Assembly (NCBI RefSeq): GCF_019112545.1 | Contig: NW_025064884.1 | Location: forward strand, 1,438,032 to 1,502,031 | From: Guyanagaster necrorhizus | Lineage: Eukaryota; Basidiomycota; Agaricomycetes; Agaricales; Physalacriaceae | DNA length: 64,000 bases | Reading direction: 5' to 3' | In this document: positions 10,351 through 23,169 of the stretch, one piece after another | Layout: the number at the start of each line of letters is the position of its first letter | Numbering within the stretch: position 1 is the stretch's first letter | Position numbers and translations under genes: made by a program | The notes under the pieces: generated by a model | Database searches by the model: none | Told to the model about the DNA's origin: nothing | What the model saw: the letters and a program-made list of their open reading frames with translations, nothing else

Positions 10351-12220
10351 TTTCCGATATCCTATATTGTGTTGCCTTCTCCACGCGCAATTCCTGAACA
10401 ATTGGGGCGGGCTCACAGACTGAGACCCATGTAAAATTATAAAGATATCCGGGCCCTAAGACGACATGAACGAGGATCCCGGTCGATAGACGAGGCCACA
10501 AGGCAACGGTGAATGCACTGCTGAGAAATAGGCACAAAGCTCGATATCGCTGGATTCTGGACGGTTCAAAGAGATTTTCGCACGAAAATAAAGGGTTTGG
10601 AGAGTTTTTTACGCTTCCCAACACAAGGAAGAGCCTTTGTGGATGAGCGCTGGTGCTGGGAGAGAAATAGGAACTGTCGGGCATTTTTTGGGATTGTTTG
10701 CGAGAAACAAATACCGCTTCGCGCCGAGTCGCGACGCGCACCTCATTATTTAAATAAATTGCCACATTTCCGAGCAAATGTAAAATATATACTGGTAACC
10801 AACAATGTTACGTTATGGATAATCGAGCAAAAATGACTTTACGACATTTTCGTGGCCTCAATGGCTGAGCCATACCGCACGTAAGGCTCAAACGTGGCGT
10901 ACACCTGATTGAAAATTTCATTACTATTTACCTTCAAGCTTCAAGAACTGGTACCAGTTCGCGCCGTGCTCAATGCACACCTAGATCCGAAAAGGAGCTG
11001 CAGTATGTTTGTTGGATCGATTTAGGAGATACGGAACTGCAATGAAGAATATCATATAAGGGTGCGACGTCTTCCAGCTCCAGTCCCGTGCAGGTATTTA
11101 GGGACACAGATGACTAAGGAAATCACTGCGGATGTTAGCTATGACACGCGGGTCCACCGTTCCATTGTCTTAACTTTTGGGCGGAATACGAGGTAGGAGC
11201 AATCCTGCCATACCAAAAATTAATAAAACGAACACAAAGAATGGCTTAGGGTATCCCAGATTCATCTCGAGCAAGGATGGCAAGAGAGATGATATGGATC
11301 GAGATATTAAAAGTGGGTACTAGCTGGCGCGCCACGATCTAAAGAATTTTACCTGCCAGTTCGAGTAATGCCCGTTAATAGGCGCTGCCTCGAAGGACAG
11401 CTGCATGCCATATCCATAAACGAAAGAAAGACGTCTAGAATCTCGGACGACGTGGTCGTCGATATGAAAGAGGCAGGGCCGGGCTGAGAGGGCAACAAAC
11501 CCAGGCCAAGGCATGCCGTTTGTTCCGTTCTAAATGAACCTTATGTACAAGGACACCCACGCTAGTCAGCAGCATATATAAAGCTTTCGACCCATGGAAA
11601 AGTCTCGGCTCCGATTCTACATTCGCGGAATTTGAACACCACGAGCCATGAGAGAACAAACATTGCATGAGGTTTAGCTCGATGTAAGGAACTGGTCACA
11701 GGCAAGTCAGGGGTCTAGTATTCATGTAAACTCTTGTCAGCACAGTTGGCATAAAAATAATATACCATAGCATGAGGGTGTTCGCTTTCCGATTGTGCTT
11801 CCCTTTTTGATCCAGTCTATTCGTCTTGGCGTCGACACCAGGACACAAGACTGCGCACACGACTCCGTGCCAAGGGCTTCTGGGTGGTACTATCAAGTAG
11901 CTATATCACATATAAGAATCAGAACTCACCGACTCTGAATTGCCCGAGAAGTACGCATCGAGCACACTGATCATCACTCATATAATACTCCTCTCCACTT
12001 CGATCTCATTCTCCGCCAACAGCCCCTCCAAATCCAAGTTGCGCTGGGAGAAAAGAATTGATCAGATCCAACCAGGTTCTGAAGTCTTTCAGGACAAGCA
12101 GGCCACACCAGATCCCATGGTCGAAGCTAAACAAGTCCCATGACATCCATTTTGGTCCCCTCTGTATCAAGACTTTCCCAGTTGTTTACAGCCAAAATCA
12201 CACACAAGCGACAAGAGTTC
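10351..12220. other. Intergenic region, no gene recognised
   Basis: Contains the SWR1 promoter side. Open frames such as 10301-10777 (minus, overlapping the SWR1 start) and 11940-12143 (plus) show no domain, repeat or convincing splice structure. CpG frequency is normal. I see no tRNA or repeat here. Confidence 0.45.
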
Positions 12221-12611
12221 TCAGCCTGATGGAGATAATCGAGGTATTGCACAAGGATCATCGGTGCACTCCTCGCCATCCCAGACAGGCCGCTTAAATA
12301 TCTTAATAACTTTGACCAAATGTGGATGGAATGGAGTACGGCCGCACACCTCCAAGTGATGCATATCCAGGAATACATCGTATGCCGCCCTGACATCCAG
12401 GATATCGCAAACGATATCAGACGAAATGAGGAGGCTTTCTAGGTCTGTGGGTCTGACAAGTAGGATAGAAGTCATCTTTCAGGCTCTGAAAGGATCGGAC
12501 TGCTTCTGGAAGGCGTTCCACAGGAAGGGATAAATAGTCAAGATACCAAGCATACACATACATGCTGCATATAAGGGGTCCACACATGCCCAGTCGAGTA
12601 ATAGAGTCCAT
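12221..12611 (-). pseudogene. Possible coding remnant in two overlapping frames
   Basis: Two minus-strand frames have coding-like composition: 12611-12417 (LDYLSLPVERLPEAVRSFQS) and 12475-12221 (DMHHLEVCGRTPFHPHLVK). They overlap and differ by one frame, so the original gene either has an intron that I cannot place or carries a frameshift. The segment lies just downstream of the DUF6535 pseudogene on the same strand and could be its C-terminal remainder. I do not recognise a domain, so this is weak. Confidence 0.3.
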
Positions 12612-12880
12612 TCCCTGCTCTCAGAGATATATTATGGAATACTGCGATTTCTTAGGTGGAAAGAGCTGACGACTAGACTCTCAAGGAACGAACAATGACC
12701 CGAAACGCCTTTCGAGCATCTTTGGTTTTGTTTTCGGTCATAAAGAGTCAAGAAAGCGTAAATTCTGTGAGAGACAGAATGACTCTCAAGCGCATAGAGA
12801 TGGATGGGTGATCCCGGTGTCGATTATACATAGAGAACAACCGCAAAATCTTGCAGCTGAAATCACAGCAGTGCTAAATC

Positions 12881-13559
12881 CTACCCCAGGCGAGGCGAGG
12901 ATAAGGGTGACGGCGGTGGCTCATTACGATTGAGATCCCAGTAAACCACCGTGGCAATGGAGCCAACAATCCAAGAGAGGGCAAGTCGTAGCGGAATCGG
13001 GAATAGCACCAGCGCGGCAAAAAAGACAGCCTGGGCGATGTGCATGAGCACCGGAAGCAATCCCACGATTACATGGAACCCCATGTGTCGACATTGTTGA
13101 ACATGGCTCCGCTCGCGAGGTGATCCAGAAGGCAGGGTTACGTAGTAGTGGAGCCAGTGCTAGAGCTGTCGTCAAGCTCAGGACCAGGCTGGTGGACCAA
13201 AGCCCCTTCAACCACACGTTGCCAGTGGAAGACATAAAGATGGAAGAAGGATCGTACGGAAACGCAACGACTGTGTCAATTGCAGCACCACTAGCAAGAG
13301 CGCGTTGAATAGCCACTAGCTCAAGAAAAAGAATGGACGCCGCGATTTGAATGTAGTCTGGAGAAAGACTCTGGGATGCCTGAGTGACAAAGGATCCATC
13401 TTTACAATGGTTAGTGTACAATTCAATCGTTGCGGGAAATATGTCAACGTTGTGCCCTGGAATCCTCAAATCGATCGTCGCTATCACGTGAATATCACCT
13501 GACGTCACTACGCTGCCTTTCTGGGAAGCTGTGCAGGTCGGGGTATCCTTTGATTTCAA
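12881..13559 (-). pseudogene. DUF6535 membrane protein, frameshifted
   Basis: DUF6535 proteins are multi-copy membrane proteins of unknown function in Agaricomycetes. Here 13559-13140 encodes the family core SLSPDYIQIAASILFLELV, then VWLKGLW...LSLTTALALA. The downstream part is in another frame: YVTLPSGSPRERSHVQQCRH, MGFHVIVGLLPVLMHIAQ, and a membrane segment AVFFAALVLF. The junction is at the usual VLVKQWL motif; WLHYYVT is readable but about 14-17 nt appear deleted before it, which shifts the frame. The usual N-terminal segment (DNLDVLL..AGLFSAVV) is also replaced by unrelated residues. CpG is intact. A damaged partial copy of the same gene is found at 58200-58310. Confidence 0.8.
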
Positions 13560-13692
13560 CCTTCACCTCAACAAAACAATCTTCATAAACAATGTCTTAC
13601 AGTGGTGTATGTCCTGCTCAGTAGGTGTCAGGATGCATACTGATTCCAATAGTATGGAGCACCTCCCTCTCCTGAAGGTCCATACAATAGAT

Positions 13693-14450
13693 AGCAAGCC
13701 ATCTCCAGGTGGAGGATATGCTTGTGGTGGAGGATTTTCCCTGCTGCCAGGACCGCAAGAACCCTCTCCTGGTGCTAATCCTCAGTGCATAACTTCAGCC
13801 AGAATTTATGAAAAGAAACTGATCTTCACTTGCAGACTTTGGAACTGATTTAGCACTGTTGACACTGATAGATCAGGTGCTATCACCATTGCTGAATTAG
13901 ATGCATCTCTCAGCCAGTTTAATGGGATTTCAAAGATTGACATGATGCATTAGTGCTCATGTTGAATGGTGATTAGACTCATATGTCAACATCAAAGCTA
14001 CAGACTGCAGGATTGTGTTTGACAGTTCTCTAGCTTTTGATTTTGATACTATAAAGCTCTTGATGTTGATGTTCATATGTCCATGGCTCTTAACAATCCC
14101 CTGTCAAGTCACCTTATCACTGCTTTCTAGGATACTGATCATAGTGGAACTATCAGATTTAATAAAGTAAGATTAGTCTCTCAGTGCTTATCAGAAGCCT
14201 GATTCTCATGTTAATGTTAGTTTGCTGGACTTTGGAAGTACATCAAGGTAAGGCATATTATCATCTTTCTCATAGGTTTGTGTTCACATACACTCTCATC
14301 AGAACTGACAAAATGTCTTCCAACACTTTGACTGTGGTTGATCAGAGTCTATTGATGAAAATGAGCTTCAAGATGCTTTGGCACAGTTTGGATGTGTCAT
14401 TTCATTTCTTTCTTCATTTCTATCTAAGGCTTGCCTTCAGTTACTGACTG
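13693..14450 (+). pseudogene. Penta-EF-hand (PEF/ALG-2-like) gene, hypermutated
   Basis: PEF proteins are Ca2+-binding adaptors with five EF-hands. Pieces appear in order on the plus strand: Gly/Pro-rich N-terminus (PSPGANPQ), then LWN*FSTVDTDRSGAITI with W to stop, NGD*THM, FDFDTIKLLMLMF, DTDHSGTIRFNK, FAGLWKYIK, and QNVFQHFDCG*SESIDENEL with LQDALAQFG. Intron-like gaps with GT...AG separate them, for example after FNK (gtaaga...ttag) and after YIK (gtaagg...atag). At least three stops are transitions in Trp or Arg codons. The C-terminal EF-hands are not clearly readable. The gene probably was a duplicate copy, since RIP acts on repeats, but the intact parent is not in this window. Confidence 0.85.
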
Positions 14451-14912
14451 TCTCTACTGCTTCTCAACTTAGTCCAGTGGAAGTATAGTGAGTAAATTAG
14501 ATATGAGGATGTTACAGAAAGCTCTGACAGACATGTTGGAAAAAGAAATACATGCATTCCAAAGAAAATGCATTCATGCATATGAATGTGACACATTTGT
14601 GACAGATGCATTCAGTGCATTAACCTAAGTTTAACTGCATAATTGTGTGTATCCCTCATACTTCTGGCTTAGTGAAAGGCATTTGATACTGTTCTGTTAC
14701 TGCTAGGATTCTCATAAAAATTGTCTATTTAAACAAGAACACCTTCTATATTTTGACAACAGTAGTCTAAGATTTCTTTTTCTGAGCATGCTTGGCTGGT
14801 TGCTTAGTTGGTTTTTTATTATCATCCTGTAGTGAATTCTCCAGTGTCAGGCTCTGATACTGCCTTACACTTTCTAAATATCACCTGAGGCTAAGGTACA
14901 GATTCACATGCT
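14451..14912. other. Decayed sequence, possible PEF 3' end
   Basis: CpG-free DNA following the PEF pseudogene. A stretch near 14590-14620 (TDAFSAL) might be the last EF-hand region, but I cannot defend it. Nothing else is recognisable; the solo LTR at 14913 is inserted at its right side. Confidence 0.35.
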
Positions 14913-15543
14913 TGTTAGACCTCTATTAAACACTCACAAATGTCTAACACTGCTTCTGTCAGGGTCCAATTCTAGATTCTGGGTCTGGGTCTGGTTTTGG
15001 TATAAGAGTATAATGAGAATGATGAGGTAGACAATAAGGATTTTGTAGATAGAGATGAAGGATTGTGGCTGGTAGATATAGTCTGCCATTATAGCAAGAG
15101 TATTTGCACCAGGTAGTCAGAGAGTTTAGCAGATGTATTGAACCTTAGCTCAAGACTGGGGTATATCAGTGTGTATTACTGTCTTAAATACTGTCTAAAG
15201 AACTTCATGCTCTACAGGTGACTATTGTCTGCTTTTCATGCCCTCTGCTTATTGTCTGGGATAATAATGACTGTGCCCTTGCTTTTATTTGTTATTGTTG
15301 CTCTGCTATATCATTGCTATGGTGAGTTTTCCATATGCCACAGTTTCTATTATATTCAAGACATGGAGTAGTGATAGTTACTGCATTGTTTTTTGTCATC
15401 TTATTGTGCATTGATGAATAAGGCATAGCCATGATGTTGTCATGTCTTTATCATCTTTTGTAAGGTTGGTCTGGGGTCAGAATTGGTAAGCATCTGCTTA
15501 CTAAACATTGGCAGGTCATGATTTAGAGGCAAAAATCATGACA
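14913..15543 (-). repeat. Solo LTR, 631 bp, TSD ATGCT
   Basis: Starts TGTTAGACCTC and ends AAATCATGACA on the plus strand, flanked on both sides by ATGCT (14908-14912 and 15544-15548). No internal region adjoins, so it is a solo LTR left by recombination between two LTRs. The family also includes the LTR at 16021-16674, the solo LTR at 43650-44223 and the LTR at 47500-48176; by similarity to those it is written in minus orientation. Confidence 0.85.
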
Positions 15544-16020
15544 ATGCTCTTTTCTTTATATTATCTTCTTCTCTTGCTCAGAATCACTCCTGCTGTTTAT
15601 TTTCATCAAAATCTGATTCAGGCTTCTCAATGTTAATGATTATAAGAATAATATATAATTGTAAAGCAGTTCAAGCTCACCTCAAGTTCATATTTTGTCT
15701 CTTCTCTCACATCTTTACCATTTTCTCCTCCAAATTTCCAAGAATACCAGTTATCTTAATGCACTCTGATCTCAAGGTCCCATTGGCAATTTTTTGCAAT
15801 ACCAGCTTTCTCTGATGTATCAAATATTCTGTCCTCAATATCCACAGAAGGAATTTTTGAATATTCATCAGTAGTGAGTCTAATATAATAAACCAGCTAT
15901 TTCTATACACTTCAAAGAACAAAGATTTTCACATTTTTGTCTTTATTGTTGGCTATTGGACAATTCTCTTAACTTAAAAACATATCATAATGTTGATGGG
16001 CAACTAGGAGAATGCATGCA
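15544..16020. other. Unclassified hypermutated spacer
   Basis: CpG-free, AT-rich, between the solo LTR and element B. Short frames only (15630-15815 plus, 15707-15922 minus), with no recognisable motif. It should be the continuation of the target into which the solo LTR's parent inserted. Confidence 0.4.
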
Positions 16021-19000
16021 TGATATTATACTACTATCCAACAATTACAAATATCTGACACTGCTTCTGCTGAGGTCCACTTCTGTGTGTTGTTGTTAAT
16101 ATTGAAGGATGATAAGGATGATAAGATAAGTGATGATAAGGGGGATGAGTTCAGAAGACTGATAGATTATGTCTGCCAGATTAGCAGTGGTAACTGCATC
16201 TGATAGTCAATGAGTTTAGTAGATATATTAAATCTTAGCTTGAGACTGAAGTACATTGCTGCATACTACTATCTTAAATACCTGTCTGAAAGCTCTTTAT
16301 CCTACAGGTGACTATTGTCCCATTCTCATGTTTCATTCTTATTGTTTTAATAATAATAACTGTGCTGATGCCTTTAGGTGTCATTGTCATCCTGTATTAT
16401 CATTGCTACAGTGAGTTTTCTGTGTGTCACAGCATCTATTGTGAGAAGGGCATGGGATATCATCTGTCATCATGCTGCTTATAGCTGGTTATTGTATGGT
16501 AATGAATAAGGCACAGCTATGATATCATCATAGTATTGTCATTCATAGTTCTGCATAGTTACTGCAGGGTTTCCCTATGGCTAAGATCATGCTGTAGTCA
16601 GGATTGGTCAGTTTTTAATAAGCATTAGCTTACTAATTATTGATAGATCACAATTAGAGGTAAAAATTGTGACATTATCCTCTCTTCAAGGCAATCATTC
16701 TTGATTGCTTAGAGAAGCCCTGAAAAGAGGGCCTGAGCTTCATTCCATCTCTTAATCTCTACAGAGATATCTCTTGTTTAGTCTAAAGAGTATTTCTGTT
16801 TAGTAAAGGTCTCTGCTTTTATTTTGTCAATGTCCCTCTATATACAAATTTTTGCCTTTGAACAGCTGCTGCTATCCTGACATAGTCTATTTTGTCATAC
16901 ATTGATCATCTTAATAGTGTGAAGTTGATAGCTGTGAGAGAATTTTGTGCAGCATGATACTCTGCTATGAGTTTCTTAGCATGGAGGAGGTCTTTCTTAG
17001 CATACCAACAGTTTTCTTTGCTGCTATATCCTTTGAAATGGACCAAAAACTATTGTTTTTAGTAATGAATTTTATTATCAAGAATTGCATCAATTATATA
17101 TTCATCTTCATCATCAACTGCCATAGGTTTCAGTGATGGTGGTGCCTATTGGTTAGAAAACTTTGCCAGTTGGAATAGCTTGAGTAGATTTTTGTTGAAG
17201 ACTGGATGAATTTTTTATGTCTTTGGAATGGTTAATTTATATACTCTATTGTCTACTTTCTTTATAATCTTGAAGGGGCCTTCATACTTGTCATTCAACT
17301 TCTTTATTGTTCTATTAGTTTTCAGGTTTTTCATGTCTAACATGACTTGATCACCTATCTTATACTCCTTTGCTGGCAACTTCTTGTTGTACTGCTTTTT
17401 CATTGAATCAGCAGCTTTATTAAGTACTCATTCTGCTTTATCATAGATTTCCTTCATGTTAGCAGCAAAGTCTTTTGCTCAGAGTACTTAGCTATCTCTT
17501 TATAGGGGGTTTATCCCAGTGTTTGGGTGTGTGCCAGTATTCATGAAGAATGGGCTGAAGCCTGTAGCTGAATTTTCTTAGTTATTATAGGCAAATCCTG
17601 CTAATGGCAATCACTCTGTCCAGTCATCTTGTCAGTGGTTGATGAATATCCTTAGATACTTCTCAGTTTCTTGATTGACCCTTTCTGTCTGTCCATCTAT
17701 CTGAAGGTGATACACTATGAATAGGTTTCCTGTGATTCCAAGTAATCTATACAGTTCTTTTATAAACTGCAAGATGAACTGCAGGTCATGGTCTGAGATG
17801 ATCTTATCTGAGAGTCTGTAATGCATATATATGTGATCCTGAAAAAGATGCACTCAGCCTTCTACATTTAAGTTTGTGTTTATTGCAAAGGGAATCAGCT
17901 TCTTAGAGAACTGATTGATTACTGCTGGAATAGCATTATGCCCTTTGAACTCTGAGAATGGCCCTATTATGTCTACTAAGATCACCTCACCTTCCACTTG
18001 TTGCTCAGGATTTTATTGAGATGTAAAGATGCTGCCTACCTCTGGATGTTTGTTTTTACTTATTGGCAGATTTTGCATCCTCTAACCTAGGTCTCTACTG
18101 ACTGTTTGAAGTTTGGCCACTAGTAATGATATGTAACCAATTCTTGGGTCTTCATGATTCCTGAGTGTCCTGATGTTAGATGATCATAGCATATGGCAAT
18201 GATTTCTCCATGCAACTTTTTGTTAGCAGAGATGTACAATTGATTATAGAAGTATGGTACCCCCTCTTCAAGGATTCACTCTTCTCCCTTATTATTGAGC
18301 ATCAATTGCACTGTCTCTTCTGTCAACTTTCTCTCTCATCAGACCCTTTTTAAGATCTCTGAGGCTATTGAGAAGACTATAGCATTCACATAGAACAGCT
18401 CTAGTTTGAATACTATAGTTTCTTTGTTATTATTTTCTCTCTAGTCATGGTCTGCCCATTGACTAAGCAGGTTTGCCTTCTTGTTTGCCATTCTTGGCTT
18501 ATGATAAAGGCTGAAATAGTACTCAGCTAACTTGGTTATCCAGCATGCTTATCACCAATTTAACTTCTAGGGTTTTTTGAAGTACTGAAGGTTTTGATGA
18601 TCTATTCAGATTTCAAAATCATATTTTATGCTCATTAAATAGTGACATCATTCATCCAGGGTCATTATTATAGTCAGCAACTCTTTATCATAGATTTGTA
18701 GTTGTATTCTATAGTGAAGAGTGCTTTGGACAAATATGTGATTGGCTTCTACTGCCTACTCTGCTCTTGACTGAGAATGGCTCTTAGAGCTCTCTCAGAT
18801 GCATCTGCCTCTATCTTGAACTTTCTGTCATTGATAGAGATAGCTAGAATGAGATTGGAGCAGATTCAGTGTTTGATTTCTTAGAATGCCTGTTCTTGTG
18901 GGTCCTTCCATTTTCACTCTGTATTTCCAGTGAACTTAGTCAAGGGTAAAGCCACTTTGCTGTAGCCTTTAATGAAATATCAATAGAAGTTTGTGAACCC

Positions 19001-19719
19001 CAAGAAGAATTGTAATTCTCTCTTTTTAGTCAGTGTAGGCTATTCTTATATGTCTGCTGTTTTTACTGAGTCTGTTTGCAATCTTCCTTTGGCAATGATT
19101 AAACTGAGGTATTTGGTTTTCAGGGTCTCAAACTTGCACTTTTCTGATTTCAGATAGAGCTTGTTTTCTTATAAAATTTGCAACACCTATCATATAATTT
19201 TGTGATGCTTCTATAGCATTTTTAAAAGGATCATTATATTATTCAGATAAATAATGACCTTTCTCCTGGTTATAAGATCTTAAAATACATTATTCATCAT
19301 TATCTGAAAGATGGCAGGCAAGTTGGTGAGTCTGAAGAATATTACCAACAGTTTGAACAATCTTTGATTGGTTTGAAACACTGTTTTTCACTCATCTCCT
19401 TCTTTGATCCTGATATTATTATACCTCTACCATATGTTTGGCTTAGTGAAGTACTTGGTCTCTAACAGCTTGTCTATGAGTTCAGATATTAATGAGAGTG
19501 AGTACCAGTTTTTAATAGTCAAATAATTCAGCTTCTAATAATCTTATACTGGTCTTAGTTTTCATCTTTCTTTTTGATGAAGAAAAATGGCAAAGCCATT
19601 GGAGACTTGGATATCTGGATTCTTTCACTAGACAGATTCTCATCAAGAAGCTTATCTAATTCTTTCTGTTCTATTCATTCAAGAGAGTATATCTTGCAGT
19701 TTAGATTAGTGTTAGCCTC
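16021..19719 (-). mobile_element. Element B: partial Ty3/gypsy chromovirus-type element
   Basis: The 3' LTR (about 16021-16674, ending AAATTGTGACA) adjoins a purine-rich tract (minus strand) and then a minus-strand pol. Order read leftward to rightward: integrase C-terminus at 17403-17215 (KIGDQVMLD, KYEGPFKI), integrase core at 17853-17632 (DGQTERVNQETEKYL), zinc-binding region, RNase H around 18.5-18.9 kb, and reverse transcriptase to 19.7 kb. Stops are frequent. The element is cut at 19720 by the LTR of element A; the rest of RT, gag and the 5' LTR are not found. Start of the LTR is approximate. Confidence 0.75.
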
Positions 19720-20165
19720 TATTATGATTTATTTATTTATTTTATCTTATCTAATCTTATTGACAGTGCCTATCTAGACTCTAGTGCTTGTTTTATCACA
19801 TGAGCACAATATAATAGATTATCTGTGCTATTATACTATAGTGACAACTGATATCTTGACAACAGATAAATGTCTATTGTTTTATATCTAGATACCATAC
19901 TTTTAGTTCTTGCCTGTAGCAGAACACAATAAGTAGATACTATATTTATCACAGACAGAAATATATATAAGTAGTATAGCTCTCACTGTGTAATCTCAGC
20001 TTCAAGCTAAAGTTTATTTATATCACTTCTTCTCTCAAGTCTAATCTGCATAGTCTTAAAGCATTCATTTCAAGTATTGCAAAGTGAACTCTAGTATGAC
20101 TATACAAACTTGATACAGCACTGGTTTATTATATACTTAATATTATATGCCAAGCAGATCTAACA
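19720..20165 (+). repeat. 5' LTR of element A
   Basis: Plus-oriented LTR of the same family as element 4's LTRs (shared AGCTAAAGTTTATT and acaaacttgatacag words), ending AGATCTAACA and followed by ATTAGCTTGAAGC, as in element 4 (ATTAGCTCAAAGC). Its TG start appears mutated to TA (TATTATGATT). It interrupts the RT region of element B. Confidence 0.7.
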
Positions 20166-21314
20166 ATTAGCTTGAAGCTGCTACTTCTCTTTCCTTATGC
20201 ACACTAGTGTTGAAGAAAAATGAATGTCATTAACTTTAGATCTCACAACCAACTTCTTCAAGCTCTTGAGTGCTATCATTGGCATATTGCTTGAGCTTTA
20301 TGCTCTGATTCTGCTCTGCTGAAGAAACCAGTCAATCATCAGCTAGATTCTCCATTATTATATCTTTCTTATAAATCTTTTCTGCACCACCTTTTATTGA
20401 CTGGAAATCCCAGAACTCCCTCTTCACAATATTTCCTATAATGCTCCAAAACTCAGAACCCTCAAACCAACCTCCTAAAACACTAAGACCTCTCTTCAGC
20501 CTATACTTGAAGAAGTCCTCTGAGACAAGACTCTGAGCTCTCATTCAGAAGTATCAGAAGTTTTGTCCACAACATGGCAGAACTGACAACTTGCTGGAGA
20601 ACTAGGCAGAGATCTCCTCTGTGATCAGCATGACCAACATCAGAATCTCACTAGCAACCTTCCATCAGACTTCTGGATCACTTCTATTAGCAGCCCCATT
20701 GCTTCTGCCATTGAGCCTGAAATTGATGACCATGCTAGAGATTCTCTTGATCTCACTTACTTTAATAATATTCCTACTCATGATAATGATGACTCTCTTG
20801 AATCTTGATACTCTGAGACTATCTTCTTTGAAGATGTTGAGCAGGTCTCAGAAGTCAGACCTCACTTCTTCAGATATCAATTGAGCCTCAATATTCACAC
20901 TCTCTAATCTTCTGAGCCTGCTAGACTCTGCTGCTTCCATCCTATTGATGTTAGCACTATTCTCACTGATGAGAACTTCACTTTACTCTGAAGCCAGGAG
21001 TTCTACTGAGTCATCCACAGAAATTATAAAGAAGTAGAGGCAGTAGCAATCACTAAAGAAGAACTGAGACCCTCATCCCAAAGAGCCTGACACAACCAGT
21101 GAAGATTCTACATTGATAGAGAGGACTCCAATGATGAGCCTTCTGGAGAAGGAAGAGGCTGGACCATAGAATGAGACAGCCATCCAGAAAGACATCTGGC
21201 AGATGTTTGAAGAAAAATTCACCAAAATCTATCAGGACAGAATGTGGATACTCTCTATAGATGTTGCATGGAGAGTAACCTTTTTAGAAAAAAAGTATTT
21301 AGCTACTAATGTCA

Positions 21315-22620
21315 TTGAAGGCTGATAAATCAGAAGTTGTTTTATAAAACTCTCTGCAGGCAGAAAACACAAAATCTATATTAGTAAATAAAATCAAAGC
21401 ACAGAATCTGAAGGCTGATTCAAATAAGTCTGATCATATACTTTCATATGGTGACTAATCTCTAAAGAGATGTAGAAAGAGATAGAGTATGTATATGAAC
21501 TTTTTTATAATAGAATATCATGTATAGATCTGGGTACTGAATGATGTGATTTATATGCAGTATAAACTTTTAATGTTGAAGTCTTATATGTGGTTTTGAT
21601 GAGGTTTAAAAAAATTGTTAGTGTCATCTAGTTACTCTTCAAGGTCTTTTGTTAGTTTTAGGAAGTGTGAGAATGACATGCAAGAGCAGCAGATCTCTTT
21701 TGTGTTTTTGGGAATAAAGTAAGACAAGTCAATATTTCATGAATTAATAAGTTTGCTGGTGTTGTATGCAAGCCTCCAGATAGGATGCAAGGTTGTTGAG
21801 ATGCTATGGCACTCTCAGTTGAAGAGTATTGATTTATATGTAGTCTATATAATTGATTCTATTGAAGGGATGTCATACTGGTGTACAGTTTAGTATAGAT
21901 GTCAAGTAGTCTTAGTATGGCTTCTCTCTCTATCTGTTTTTTTTTTCTTCATTGTATGATACACTATTTATACTACTCTTTTACTAATACTAAATATGCT
22001 ACATTTAAACAGCATTTATAACTACAGTACTGAGCTTAGTGAGCATAGCAAACTTTTTATTATATAAAGCCTTCAAGACTATAAGGCTTTTAGTAAACAT
22101 AGTGTATTTAAAAGTTTGCATAGCCAATAGTATACTAGCCCTTCTAATATTCCTTATGAATATTTAATCAAACATATGATTAGTCTTCTGCAGCCTATTA
22201 CTCTTTTATATGCTAGCTGTGAAAAGCTTAAACATCTGCAGCCAGTCTTGTATATATGTTGCAATAGACTTTGTGAGCCACATTAGGATGCCATATATAT
22301 ACTAATAATAATGTATCTTATATGATTGGGTATTGTGGTGCCTGACCATGCCTATGGTGCTTATTAGAATTAAAAGTTCATGCATTATAAAAGTTAATAG
22401 AAAAAGTTTACAAGGTCAAGAAAAGTTTACAGACAAAAGAAAAGTTCATGTATAATATATAATCTTTGTGTACAAAGAGGTTTCTGTGAATAATGAATAG
22501 TTCTTGATGAAATTATGGCCATTGAACCTAAAATGATTGGTTTACTGAAAGCCTATTTAAAGATAGAAGTCAAAAATAATTATTGAGGCCTATGATTTTA
22601 GAGTGTATAAAGCCTAGTGG
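21315..22620 (+). repeat. Unclassified dispersed repeat R1, copy 1
   Basis: From about gctgataaa(t)cagaa to about 22620 this segment matches, in reverse complement, the segment 56370-57775. Shared landmarks include ctgtgaaaagctta (22215) versus taagcttttcacag (56750) and a conserved ggtttactgaaagcct. It lies inside element A's gag region, so it is an insertion. No protein motif, terminal repeats or poly-A are evident, so class is unknown. Confidence 0.7.
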
Positions 22621-23169
22621 CTCATCAACATGTGGATATTTTACAGTATTGCATAATCAAACAAGCAATCTACATCTTCAATAAGCAATATTCTAACAAT
22701 GCTAAAGCTAATCTACTACTATACTAATCATAAAATAAACCTAGACCCATGCTGAACATGCTATACATCCCACTGAAGTAAGCTGTATATATAGCACTAT
22801 CAGTTCAATCTATGGGCTATAGTATTTTCTTCCACTGATCCACCCTGAAAGCTCAGCCACCACAATGGTATCCATGGCTGAATACCTACAGAAGCTGACT
22901 CTTTGCTGGCCAGAACAAACCTGATGATCCACCAGCCTAAGATAGATCCAAAGCTGCAGCTCCCTCAGATGATGATGACTGAGATGATCTCTGCATAAGT
23001 AACTTTGAAATTATTAATAGGAGAATTAAGATGAAAAAGAGACTGGGAGGAGAAAGTCCTGTTGCTGACAACCACTCTTTTTATTCCCTCTTCAGACTCC
23101 AGACCTCTTAGTGGTACTCATCATTTAATGAATACTCTAATTCAATAGCTGCTTTAGCTGCAGATGCTC
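22621..23169 (+). other. Element A linker region before gag core
   Basis: CpG-free sequence between repeat R1 and the readable gag core. By position it corresponds to element 4's linker at 36.2-36.65 kb. No readable domain. Confidence 0.4.

Noticed and set aside
10301..10777. 158-aa minus-strand frame at the SWR1 start
   Set aside because: Overlaps the first SWR1 exon in another frame, has no domain, and fits the promoter region.
10840..10910. Possible small RNA gene
   Set aside because: Partial complementarity (tggctgagccat) only; no conserved boxes or cloverleaf.
16945..17136. Plus-strand frames within element B and similar ones in other elements
   Set aside because: Antisense shadows of minus-strand pol; loss of CpG and gain of TA make chance frames common.
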